This document shows, piece by piece, positions 17,729 through 25,524 of a stretch of DNA of 64,000 nucleotides. Each line of letters begins with the position of its first letter. The stretch's first letter is position 1. Source of the DNA: CAG-411 sp050875145 (GTDB taxonomy: Bacteria > Bacillota > Clostridia > Lachnospirales > Lachnospiraceae); contig JBNMLH010000001.1 of the NCBI GenBank assembly GCA_050875145.1, positions 124,001 to 188,000 on the forward strand. The letters run 5' to 3'. The notes under the pieces were generated by a model that was given only the letters and a program-made list of their open reading frames with translations, did not search any database and had not been told where the DNA came from. A program made the translations under genes and the position numbers.

Positions 17729-17868
17729 CGTTCAGAGGGTGCGCCCATATAGATGCAACATATACTATTGCGCTTGCGGATACTGGATATGTTGCATCTA
17801 TATGGGCATTGCCGGTAACGGCTTCATGAGAAAAATGACTGCATTTTTCGAATGGCACCCTCGGAACG
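17729..17868. repeat. Folded palindromic element, copy 2
   Basis: Outer arms 17729-17742 and 17855-17868 pair over 14 bp with one mismatch. Inside is a 21-bp perfect hairpin (17743-17763 with 17787-17807), then GCCGGTAACGGC (17811-17822) and TTCATGAGAAAAATGA. The architecture and the GGTAAC loop match the element at 5417-5604, while the inner arms differ in sequence but stay perfectly paired. It lies about 40 bp upstream of the deoB promoter. Confidence 0.75.
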
Positions 17869-17929
17869 AAGTTACGCCTATCTGCCAACATAACTGTTGC
17901 ACTTGCAACAAACTTTCCTCATATAGAGC

Positions 17930-17965
17930 AAAAAACGCACACATAAACCTATGTGTACGTTTTCT
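17930..17965 (-). terminator. Terminator of the P-type ATPase gene
   Basis: On the minus strand ACGTACACATA pairs with TATGTGTGCGT around a 4-nt loop and is followed by a T run. It is about 50 bp after the stop codon. Confidence 0.85.
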
Positions 17966-18009
17966 ATACATTGTCCCATCTTTACATTATATTGGATTAC
18001 TTTCAAAAA

Positions 18010-19896
18010 CTACAACTTCTTAGTGAATAATGCTCGAACTGCATTCAATACTGCAATAACCATGACACCTACATCTGCAAATATGGCAACCCACATATTA
18101 GCAATACCCAAAGCTCCAAGTAATAGACATATTAACTTTATACCAATTGCAAAATAAATATTTTCATATACGATTCTCAGACACTTCTTAGCAATTTTGA
18201 TTGCCTTTGCAATTTTAGCAGGATCATCATCCATCAACACGACATCTGCTGCCTCAATTGCCGCATCTGATCCCATTGCTCCCATTGCAATTCCAATATC
18301 TGCTCTGGAAAGTACCGGTGCATCGTTAATACCATCTCCCACAAAAGCTAATTTTACCTTTTCTGGTTTTGCATTTAATATTTCTTCTACCTTTTCTACT
18401 TTACCAGCCGGTAGCAACTCGCTATACATCTGATCTATTCCCAGTTCCGTAGCAACTTTTCTGGCAACTGCATCTGCATCACCTGTCAACATAATTGTTT
18501 TTTCAATTCCATTTTTCTTCAGTTGTGTAATTGCCTCTTTTGAATTTTTCTTTACAATATCGGAAATCACAATATGCCCTGCATATGCGCCATCAATTGC
18601 TACATGAATAATTGTTCCGACATGATGACAATCTTTGTAAGGAATACCAAGTTTTTTCATTAACTTACTATTTCCTGCCGCAACTTCCTTCCCATCAACT
18701 TTGGCTGTAATACCATTTCCGCTGACTTCTTCAATCTCTGTAACACGGGAACGATCGATTTCTTTTCCATACGCTCGTTGTAAACTTTTACTAATCGGAT
18801 GCGAGCTGGCGCTCTCTGCTAAAGCTGCATACTCTAGTAATCTTTCTTCTTCCATTGTATTGTGATGGATTGCATTTACTTCAAATACTCCCTGAGTCAA
18901 TGTTCCTGTCTTGTCAAATACTACATATTTTGTCTGTGCCAACAATTCCAAATAGTTAGAACCCTTTACAAGTACACCTTCGTGACTGGCACCGCCAATA
19001 CCCGCAAAAAAACTAAGTGGAATACTGATTACCAACGCACATGGACAACTAATAACTAAAAAGGTAAGCGCACGATAAATCCATGTAGCAAATACGGTTG
19101 CACTGGCATTTAAAAATAACATGCTATAAATCGGTGGTAATAAAGCAAGTGCAATCGCACTGTATACAACCGCTGGTGTGTACACTCGTGCAAACTTGCT
19201 GATAAAATCTTCCGATTTTGATTTTCTAGAACTTGCATTTTCCACTAAATCTAAAATCTTTGAAACAGTTGATTCTTCAAACTCCTTTGTTGTCTCAATT
19301 TTTAAAACACCTGTCATATTGATACAACCACTTATAATCTCATCTCCAACTGTTACCTCTCTTGGTACACTCTCTCCAGTCAATGCACTGGTATTCAAAC
19401 TTGCACTTCCCTCTACGATAATACCATCCAAAGGTACTTTTTCTCCTGGCTGTACTACAATAATGGTTCCAATCTCCACTTCATCTGGATCTACTTTTTC
19501 CAATTTGCCATCTTGCTCAACATTTGCATAATCTGGTCGAATATCCATTAAATCACTAATGTTTCTACGACTCTTTCCTACTGCATAACTCTGGAACCAT
19601 TCTCCAATCTGATAGAATAACATAACCGCAACTGCCTCTACATAATCTCCGGTTTGGAATAAGGCAAGTAAAATCGCTCCTAACGTAGCAATTACCATTA
19701 ACAAACATTCATCAAAAGGCTGTCGATTTTTAATGCCTTTCATAGCCTTCAACAAAATATCATACCCAATGATTAAATACGGAACCATATACAACAAAAA
19801 TTTAACGATTCCTTCTACTGGAATAAAATGCAACACGATTATAGCAATAGAGGCTATCACAATTCGTATCAACATCTTTTTTTGCTTTTTAGTCAT
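18010..19896 (-). CDS. Zn/Cd-type heavy-metal P1B ATPase
   Basis: A 628-residue metal exporter. It has the phosphorylation motif DKTGTLT, the metal-binding SCPCALVIS helix, TGES in the actuator, an HP locus (SSHPIS), and GDGINDAP. The last helices carry GIKLIC and FADVGV, the Lys and Asp typical of the ZntA/CadA group rather than Cu exporters. There is no N-terminal metal-binding domain; the separate HMA protein upstream probably fills that role. Start 19896 follows GAAGGGATGTATT; the 19938 frame is an extension. It ends with a strong terminator. Confidence 0.93.
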   Translation of the reverse strand: MTKKQKKMLIRIVIASIAIIVLHFIPVEGIVKFLLYMVPYLIIGYDILLKAMKGIKNRQPFDECLLMVIATLGAILLALFQTGDYVEAVAVMLFYQIGEWFQSYAVGKSRRNISDLMDIRPDYANVEQDGKLEKVDPDEVEIGTIIVVQPGEKVPLDGIIVEGSASLNTSALTGESVPREVTVGDEIISGCINMTGVLKIETTKEFEESTVSKILDLVENASSRKSKSEDFISKFARVYTPAVVYSAIALALLPPIYSMLFLNASATVFATWIYRALTFLVISCPCALVISIPLSFFAGIGGASHEGVLVKGSNYLELLAQTKYVVFDKTGTLTQGVFEVNAIHHNTMEEERLLEYAALAESASSHPISKSLQRAYGKEIDRSRVTEIEEVSGNGITAKVDGKEVAAGNSKLMKKLGIPYKDCHHVGTIIHVAIDGAYAGHIVISDIVKKNSKEAITQLKKNGIEKTIMLTGDADAVARKVATELGIDQMYSELLPAGKVEKVEEILNAKPEKVKLAFVGDGINDAPVLSRADIGIAMGAMGSDAAIEAADVVLMDDDPAKIAKAIKIAKKCLRIVYENIYFAIGIKLICLLLGALGIANMWVAIFADVGVMVIAVLNAVRALFTKKL

Positions 19897-19967
19897 AATA
19901 CATCCCTTCTTTCTTAAATCTAACCTAACTACTGTCATCTAGTGAATACCTGCACTTTTATATCATT

Positions 19968-19987
19968 ATATGAACACATATTCATGT
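19968..19987. promoter_or_regulatory. ArsR/SmtB-like operator upstream of the ATPase
   Basis: TGAACACATATTCA within an imperfect palindrome matches the TGAA...TTCA pattern of ArsR/SmtB repressors. It overlaps a minus-strand TATAAT at 19971-19966. Confidence 0.55.
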
Positions 19988-20061
19988 AATATTCTTTTTT
20001 TATGCACCTACAGTAAGAATACTATAGGTGCCTTACATTTGTCTATTGTTTTTTCGTGTTA

Positions 20062-20092
20062 CTGTTCACGCTGGATGTGAACAGTAACTTTT
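20062..20092. terminator. Hairpin between HMA gene and ATPase gene
   Basis: A 12-bp perfect stem, GTTACTGTTCAC with GTGAACAGTAAC, and a 7-nt loop lies 12 bp after the HMA stop. The T run is on the plus side, so on the minus strand it may reduce read-through or stabilise the upstream message rather than fully terminate. Confidence 0.5.
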
Positions 20093-20103
20093 TCATATTT
20101 GTT

Positions 20104-20322
20104 TTATAGGAAAATCTCACAATCATCTTCCACTTTCTTGCAGTTTTTAAGAACGTTCTGCATAACAGCATCTACATCTGCTCCGTCCTCAAATTCTACT
20201 TTCATTTTTAATGTCATAAAATTTACTACACAGTCCTTTACGCCCTCTGTCTTTTTTGTAGCATCCTCCATCTTATTTGCACAATTGGCACAATCCACTT
20301 CAATCTTATATGTTTTTTTCAT
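20104..20322 (-). CDS. Free-standing HMA-domain metallochaperone-like protein
   Basis: A 72-residue single HMA domain with the metal-binding DCANCANKME loop. The Asp before the CxxC and the Asn inside it match the N-terminal domain of Zn/Cd-transporting ATPases (LDCANCA type) rather than copper CopZ. An acidic C-terminus (EDDCEIF) adds a third Cys. AGGAAAGGAGTG precedes the ATG. It is 207 bp upstream of the ATPase that lacks such a domain, so it probably delivers metal to it or senses it in trans. Confidence 0.9.
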   Translation of the reverse strand: MKKTYKIEVDCANCANKMEDATKKTEGVKDCVVNFMTLKMKVEFEDGADVDAVMQNVLKNCKKVEDDCEIFL

Positions 20323-20366
20323 ACAAACACTCCTTTCCTACTATTTCATCAAAATCTTAGCTTTTC

Positions 20367-20386
20367 AAATGAACAATTGTTCATTT
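20367..20386. promoter_or_regulatory. ArsR/SmtB-like operator, perfect 20-bp palindrome
   Basis: AAATGAACAATTGTTCATTT is fully self-complementary and carries the TGAACA...TGTTCA core recognised by ArsR/SmtB/CzrA repressors. It lies just after the predicted start of the HMA-gene transcript. No arsR gene is in the window. Confidence 0.7.
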
Positions 20387-20395
20387 ATTAAATTA

Positions 20396-20424
20396 AGTAT
20401 AGCGTATATTATAATAGAAGTCAA
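20396..20424 (-). promoter_or_regulatory. Promoter of the HMA-ATPase unit
   Basis: On the minus strand TTGACT (20424-20419) and TATACT (20401-20396) are 17 bp apart. A plus-strand TATAAT at 20410-20415 overlaps it. Confidence 0.75.
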
Positions 20425-20429
20425 GTAAT

Positions 20430-20630
20430 TAATTTATAAAAGTTCAAGAAAAACCACTGCCTTCAGGTGGTGGTTACTCTTGAACAAAGTTCGGCGTTCA
20501 AGCCCCGTATCTCATAAGGCACGCAGTGCCACTTTTATATGAGCTAATAGCAAAGCGGATTGCGAATATCATTGACATTTATAAACACAAAAAAACGAGC
20601 ATCAATCTGTACACAATCAACACTCGTTAA
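20430..20630 (+). ncRNA. Possible structured RNA on the plus strand
   Basis: No reading frame is convincing. The stretch holds a strong hairpin (20442-20485: GTTCAAGA...TCTTGAAC with an inner AACCACTG...GGTGGTGGTT stem), a second hairpin GGCACGCAGTGCC (20518-20530), 7 nt, the 33-nt core at 20538-20570 shared with 15570-15602, and a bidirectional terminator. A plus-strand TATAAT at 20410-20415 could start it, though its -35 is poor. Confidence 0.4.
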
Positions 20631-21155
20631 TTCTTCTTTTTTATTTTATTATTCATATGTTTCTGGTGGTCCATACCTCTCTTTCGCTAGATTTTATCTG
20701 AATCCCTTTTTATTTTACTTATCTACTGTGGCGGTCTGTACCTCTCTTTCGCCTTATTTTATCAGTGCTCCCTTTTTAATCTTACTTATTCTGGTGGCCC
20801 GTACCTTCCTTTCGCTAGATTTCATCAGTGCTCCTCTTTTCATTCTACTCACTGTGGTGGTCCGTACCTTCCTTTCGACTTATTTCTACACTATCCGTTC
20901 TCTATGTAAAAGCAATTGCTTTTCACTCTATCTAATTGAGTTCTCCCGAACTAAATTCAATATGAGGATTTATAACCTTTCCTGTCCAATGGTATCTCCT
21001 CCCATCTACTTTAAAATACTAATCTGTTCTATCTCACAACTATCCATATCCTACTGGTGTCCCATACCTCTCTTTCTTCTATACTATAAGTAAATCTCTA
21101 ACGTCCCATGGGAACCTCCTCCTTTACTTTGTATTTTCTGTTCCTCATTTATTAT
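20585..21155 (-). ncRNA. Unassigned repeat-bearing transcript
   Basis: A perfect promoter (21190-21162) and an intrinsic terminator (20630-20590) frame about 570 nt on the minus strand. Four units of 63-65 bp (GGTAYGGACCACCA marks at about 20674, 20739, 20802 and 20865, with a fifth at 21065) occur in between. Stops interrupt every frame on this strand; the strong AAAGGAGGAGG site is followed only by ATG and two codons. The opposite frame (20560-21093) shifts between units and is an accidental open frame. Many GGA triplets occur, one in the loop of an AGTTC-GGGA-GAACT hairpin. Confidence 0.45.
20590..20630. terminator. Bidirectional intrinsic terminator
   Basis: AACGAG and CTCGTT, extended by ATCAATC/GATTGAT-type pairing, form a hairpin with T runs on both sides. 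It closes the minus-strand repeat transcript and could close the plus-strand RNA. Confidence 0.7.
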
Positions 21156-21161
21156 GTCTAC

Positions 21162-21190
21162 ATTATAGTTTCTCTCGCACGAATTGTCAA
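21162..21190 (-). promoter_or_regulatory. Consensus promoter of the repeat transcript
   Basis: On the minus strand TTGACA (21190-21185) and TATAAT (21167-21162) have an exact 17-bp spacer. Confidence 0.85.
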
Positions 21191-21370
21191 TACAATTTAA
21201 AGTATTTTTATTCATTTTCTGTTTTCTATAAAGGTTTGCATATTTTTTTAGTTATTTTTAACATCAAATTAGGTATTGACATTCTTCTCAACAATACTTA
21301 GGCATCAATTCTAAAAATTTCTCATACAGAAAAATTTTGCTTTACACGCCAAAGTCTTATCCGCGGAACG

Positions 21371-21439
21371 TTTTACTCTATAGGGTGCATTTTCTATAGA
21401 GTAAAAAAACAGGTAGGTATCACCGAAATACCTACCTGT
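21371..21439 (-). terminator. Tandem hairpins after the lipoprotein gene
   Basis: Two adjacent stems: 12 bp ACAGGTAGGTAT (21409-21420 with 21428-21439) and 13 bp TTTTACTCTATAG (21371-21383 with 21394-21406). The first is 25 bp after the stop codon and its minus side runs into a T tract. Confidence 0.75.
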
Positions 21440-21463
21440 CTATTAACATTACAAATAAAACAA

Positions 21464-22561
21464 TTATTTTTTTATCTTGAATTTTACTACTGTACTATTT
21501 CCAGCCTTATCTGTTACTTTTACTGTATAAGATCCCTTTTTAGAAACTTTCTTTCCTGATTTAAACTTCTTTCCGTTTAAAGTAGCAGCTTTTACTCCAT
21601 ACTTATCCGCATACTTAATTTTTACAGCCTTCTTGTAAGTAATTTTATTTTTTACTCCGCTTACGGTTGGCTTTGTGTTGTCATAAGTAAATGTCACATT
21701 CTTCTTATTTCCAGAAAAATCATATGCAACAACAGTTCTTTTTCCTTGTGCATATGCATTTAACTTAAAGCTTTCTTCTGCCTGTACTCCATCTACAAGA
21801 ACAGCAGCTACACCTGTATTGTCTTTTACTTTGACACTCTTATTTTTATAATAACCTTTATTTGCTACTCCCGAAACAACTGGAGCAGTTTTATCTGTCT
21901 TAATCTTACTTTCTGTCATTGTCTCCGCATAAAATACATGCAGTCCCTTTCCATAATTAGCAAGAGAATCCTGTGTAAAAGTCCAAGTCGCTACTTTTCC
22001 CTGAATAGTAGCTGCATCATCGCAATAGGTAACTGCATTTTCAAAGGAAACATTTACTTTTACTGTAATTGCTGCTAACAATTTCTGCACTTCCTCAACA
22101 GTAAATCCATATTCAGCCAAAACGCTTTCATATTGTGATAACATTCCTGAATTGTAACCACTTACATCTTCATCTAAATACATAGCCATGTAAATATGAT
22201 CTGCCGCTATATCCGCTCCTGATAAACCAACTTTGTCCTTTAATTCCTTCTCGGCTTGACTATAAGAATTGTAACTCTTTGGTTCTACACTCTTATAATA
22301 CTCTACACCATCTTCTGTTACTTTTTCCATTTTATCTAGATATTGATCATAAATTTGAGTAACGGATGCAGCAGCCTCTGGATCCTTTGCTAATGCCAAC
22401 ATTACTTTATCTACTACATCCCGTTGCAATAATGTAGTTTCTGTAACTGTAACCTTTCCATTAGAACCAATTTCCACCTCAACACCTGATGTAGCACAAC
22501 CAGCACATACTGCCATAACTAGAACCATCAATACACTTAGTAACCATTTTCCTTTTTTCAT
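21464..22561 (-). CDS. Lipoprotein-like surface protein with Ig-like repeats
   Basis: The 365-residue protein has a signal peptide ending in AVCAGCATSG, a slightly atypical lipobox (Cys at -3). Residues about 20-225 form an unrecognised helical domain. Two or three Ig-like modules follow, each beginning with TxPxVSGVxNK and using DxxGVxAxxxNG repeats, as in bacterial Ig-like domains that act as spacers or adhesins. Very Lys-rich end. Start 22561 is chosen over a frame to 22591 that runs into the upstream gene. It lies 5 bp after the acyltransferase gene and is probably co-transcribed. Confidence 0.75.
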   Translation of the reverse strand: MKKGKWLLSVLMVLVMAVCAGCATSGVEVEIGSNGKVTVTETTLLQRDVVDKVMLALAKDPEAAASVTQIYDQYLDKMEKVTEDGVEYYKSVEPKSYNSYSQAEKELKDKVGLSGADIAADHIYMAMYLDEDVSGYNSGMLSQYESVLAEYGFTVEEVQKLLAAITVKVNVSFENAVTYCDDAATIQGKVATWTFTQDSLANYGKGLHVFYAETMTESKIKTDKTAPVVSGVANKGYYKNKSVKVKDNTGVAAVLVDGVQAEESFKLNAYAQGKRTVVAYDFSGNKKNVTFTYDNTKPTVSGVKNKITYKKAVKIKYADKYGVKAATLNGKKFKSGKKVSKKGSYTVKVTDKAGNSTVVKFKIKK

Positions 22562-22565
22562 ATTT

Positions 22566-23813
22566 CTATCCCTTCTTTCTGCTTTTTCCAAGCTTTTTCA
22601 TAATTATTTTTGTACAAGGTCGTTCAATAAGATATGTTCCTGCAATTGCTGCTATCACACTCACTCCCCAGCACAGTAAAAAATACTTCCACATCCATAC
22701 TTTATCTCCAAGCATATTGGGTGCGGTCTCACCAGTCCAATACGGAATATGATGTTCTTTTAACAACGCCGCCAAAAACTGATGCCATATATATATTTGA
22801 AATGATATACCGGACAAAAATTTCATAATCCGATTTCCAAATATTTTTTGAACAAACGGAAGGGCAAATGCGCTCCCTATAATAAATACAGCAAACACCA
22901 AACTAAATTCATAGCGATTGTTATATTGCCAGATACAATTATTCTCGGCTGCCACAAGGTCTTTCATCATAATATAATATACATATAAAGAAAGTATCAT
23001 AAGCAATGTAAAGAAATATCCCACAATCTTTTGTGTCTTATTCGCTTCTGCTTCCTCACCATTTTCCAAATATGTATTTAAAATATGAGACAATTTTACA
23101 ACAATAAGTGCCGCCATCATACCATTTGCATAAACAGACAAAAATGTTGGAAGCTGATTAAACCACATTCCAAGATTAATAGAATCTAAACGTGGTGTAA
23201 TAACCCAATTATCAAACATCCATGATGCCGCCACCATTCCACAATAGGTCGCCCAACTACAACGTTTAAACAATTTTGCCACAAAAGGAAATATAATATA
23301 AAATTGCACTTCTACTGCCAGTGTCCATAAAACACCATTCAAATTAGTTGCCAAATATGCACGTTCAGTATAAGTATGTAGAAAAAATACATGTGGAATA
23401 AGATCCTTCCACATATCCAACATAGAACTATACTTTCCTGCCCATAATGCGACTATTAATGCAACTAAGATTGCAAAATAGTAGGAAGGCGCAATTCTTG
23501 CTATTCTCTTTTTATAAAAGGACTTTATCTCTGGCTCCTTCGTCCCATATACCATACTTTTTGCATATGGCAAAAACAGACAAAATCCACTAAGCAGCAA
23601 CATAACATCGACCATCTGATATCCGGTCCGAACAATCCAATCTAAATTAATCTGGGAAACATTAAAAACAGACAGCCACTTCACCTCTTTTATAGGTTGT
23701 AGCCATGATAATTGCCAAATATGAAACCATGCCACAATTAGAATCGCCAATGCTCTGACACCATCCAGTGGTTTTATATAATCCACCGAATACAGTTTTT
23801 TCTCCTGATTCAT
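22566..23813 (-). CDS. Acyltransferase family 3 (OafA/YrhL-like)
   Basis: A 415-residue membrane enzyme with about ten hydrophobic segments. The start LDGVRALAILIVAWFHIW contains the conserved RAxAI and the catalytic His of acyltransferase-3 proteins, and VEVQFYIIFP matches the EExFYxxxP block. Such enzymes O-acetylate peptidoglycan, teichoic acid or exopolysaccharide on the outer face. There is no fused SGNH domain. It sits with surface-protein genes, so a cell-envelope glycan is the probable substrate. Confidence 0.88.
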   Translation of the reverse strand: MNQEKKLYSVDYIKPLDGVRALAILIVAWFHIWQLSWLQPIKEVKWLSVFNVSQINLDWIVRTGYQMVDVMLLLSGFCLFLPYAKSMVYGTKEPEIKSFYKKRIARIAPSYYFAILVALIVALWAGKYSSMLDMWKDLIPHVFFLHTYTERAYLATNLNGVLWTLAVEVQFYIIFPFVAKLFKRCSWATYCGMVAASWMFDNWVITPRLDSINLGMWFNQLPTFLSVYANGMMAALIVVKLSHILNTYLENGEEAEANKTQKIVGYFFTLLMILSLYVYYIMMKDLVAAENNCIWQYNNRYEFSLVFAVFIIGSAFALPFVQKIFGNRIMKFLSGISFQIYIWHQFLAALLKEHHIPYWTGETAPNMLGDKVWMWKYFLLCWGVSVIAAIAGTYLIERPCTKIIMKKLGKSRKKG

Positions 23814-23989
23814 ACTTTTTCTCCTTCTTTTTTCTGCATTTTTTTTCCATTATACATTTTTCTAAGGGTTATCTCAAGTAAAAACACTAGAAAAGATTAG
23901 ACTTACCTCTATTTTATCTTTTTGAATCCATGTTTCGTTTTTCTGTTGAAAAACTTTTACTATACGAAACAAAACAAATGCCCGAACAA

Positions 23990-24017
23990 AGAAAAGACCG
24001 AGATGACAATCTCGGCC
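23990..24017 (-). terminator. Terminator of the LPXTG gene
   Basis: CCGAGAT (23998-24004) pairs with ATCTCGG (24009-24015) around a 4-nt loop; the minus strand continues into TTTTCTTT. Confidence 0.8.
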
Positions 24018-24038
24018 TTTCCCTTGTTTAATTTTATT

Positions 24039-24875
24039 TTATTGTTGTACGCTATTTTTTTTAGAAATAGCCAGAACACAAATTCCTAATATGCACATTA
24101 ATCCACCAAGCACATAAAATACATACTCTGACATAACTCCTGTTTGAGGAAGAACTGCAGATGATGGTACAGAATCTTCAGATACCACTGTTGTAGTATC
24201 CTCCTCTTTATTTGTTTCAACCACTTCATCCTTTTCCTCAGAAGTTGTCTCTACTTTTGCGTTTTTTATAGCAACTGCCTTTTTCTTTGTTGGTTCTACC
24301 TTAGCATCACTGTTAGCGATGTCATCTTCTTCAATTTCCTTCTCTACTTCTGAAATTTCATCCTGATCTGGTCGAACCCCAATAATAGGCATTGTAGTTG
24401 TTGTTGGAACTGTAGTTACAGTTGGATCTTCTAAATTTACTTTTTCCTGCTCTTCCTGAATATCTGATTGGCTTTTTGTAGTTGATGCTTCAATATCGGA
24501 AGATTTAACCGATACTGTCTTCACGTCAACAGTATCTGTTTTGATTGATTTTTCCGTTACATTTTCCGAATCATCTTTTGACTCATTCTTCCTATCTACT
24601 GATGCAACTTTGCTTTCATCTACATGCCACTCATCATTTTCTGCAAAACCTTCTTCTGTAAGCCCAGACACTTCCTTACTAATTGCACTTTCTGTGCAAT
24701 CTTCGTTTTTCACTTCATGTGCCTCTTCAGTTCCAGTTTCACTCATTACAGAAAATTCGTTCTGCTCAGCCTCCTGAGCACGCACATCCACTTCATTTGC
24801 TTTCACTGTAATATTTCCAATTTTTAAAGATAATGCTAATACTATTAATAAACTGAAACTTAGAATTTTCTTCAT
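24039..24875 (-). CDS. LPQTG cell-wall-anchored, low-complexity protein
   Basis: A 278-residue protein with a Sec signal (residues 1-26), a long acidic stretch rich in Glu, Ser, Thr, Val and Lys, and a C-terminal sorting signal: LPQTG, a hydrophobic span, then KKNSVQQ. The stretch between has no globular domain; a TVTTVPTTTTMP segment looks like an O-glycosylated or wall-spanning spacer. It is the obvious substrate for the sortase 2 kb upstream. AAGGAGAAAAATT precedes the ATG. A long leader with three copies of a structured motif precedes the gene. Confidence 0.85.
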   Translation of the reverse strand: MKKILSFSLLIVLALSLKIGNITVKANEVDVRAQEAEQNEFSVMSETGTEEAHEVKNEDCTESAISKEVSGLTEEGFAENDEWHVDESKVASVDRKNESKDDSENVTEKSIKTDTVDVKTVSVKSSDIEASTTKSQSDIQEEQEKVNLEDPTVTTVPTTTTMPIIGVRPDQDEISEVEKEIEEDDIANSDAKVEPTKKKAVAIKNAKVETTSEEKDEVVETNKEEDTTTVVSEDSVPSSAVLPQTGVMSEYVFYVLGGLMCILGICVLAISKKNSVQQ

Positions 24876-24944
24876 AATTTTTCTCCTTGGCTTTACTAGG
24901 TTTACAAGTACATTTGACTTTTCTCACTTTTTCTTTGAGGTGAG

Positions 24945-25185
24945 TTCCCTATTTTCAGCCTCGTTTTTTGAGGAAAACGTGGTTAACCTACCTGATGATA
25001 TAGAACCAGGCTTCTATTTTCAGCCTCGCTTTTTCCGGATAGCGGGGTTAACCGATCTACGTTTCTAGGCATAGACTCCTGTTTTCAGCCTCGTTTTTAC
25101 AACTGTGTCTCACTGTTACCCTAAATTTTCGTTCCATTCGACACATACTGTTGCTTTTCTTAACGGAACGTGGTTAACCGTCGTG
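24945..25185 (-). promoter_or_regulatory. Triplicated structured leader motif
   Basis: On the minus strand three modules each begin with GGTTAACC (25179-25172, 25053-25046, 24988-24981), continue through a variable CG-containing hairpin (CGYT...ARCG) and end in GAGGCTGAAAA (about 25091, 25026 and 24961). The hairpin sequence changes while pairing is kept. The modules fill the 5' leader of the LPQTG gene. I do not recognise a known riboswitch class. Confidence 0.6.
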
Positions 25186-25479
25186 CTTTCGCACAACATT
25201 ATCATTAAAAATGGAAATAAACATTCCACTGTAATCTTTCCATGCACATTATGAATTTTTCAATGTACACCAATTCTTTTTACAGAATTGGAAGAACTTG
25301 TATTCTTACTATTTACTATACCATGATAACGTTACAAAGTCTTATCGTAAATATTAAATTTTGTTTACTATATAGAATGTTCTCATTTTTATATCTCCTT
25401 CTGCCATCATGAAAGCAATATTATATTTTTCAATTCTATTCCATAATTTTTCTTCCACTTCATTCATACACTTTCAAAA

Positions 25480-25522
25480 AAACAAAAAACATTGCAGCTC
25501 TTCCAGCCTGCAATGTTTTTTT
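25480..25522. terminator. Bidirectional terminator after the transglutaminase gene
   Basis: ACATTGCAG (25489-25497) pairs with CTGCAATGT (25508-25516); A and T runs flank both sides. Confidence 0.8.
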
Positions 25523-25524
25523 CA

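Noticed and set aside
20780..20860. Hammerhead ribozyme (CTGATGA...GAAA on the minus strand)
   Set aside because: Stem II is not complementary and other units lack the CTGATGA block.
20560..21093. 177-codon plus-strand open frame with repeated hydrophobic stretches
   Set aside because: The repeats cause the hydrophobic look. Units are 65, 63 and 63 bp, so the frame shifts between the first two. The promoter and terminator lie on the minus strand and there is no ribosome site.
20585..21155. CRISPR array
   Set aside because: Repeats are imperfect, about 65 bp without distinct spacers, and no cas genes are near.
24945..25185. Tandem c-di-GMP-I riboswitches
   Set aside because: Some blocks resemble GEMM sequence (CGGGGTTA-like on the plus strand), but the GCAAAGC core is missing and the gene is on the other strand.
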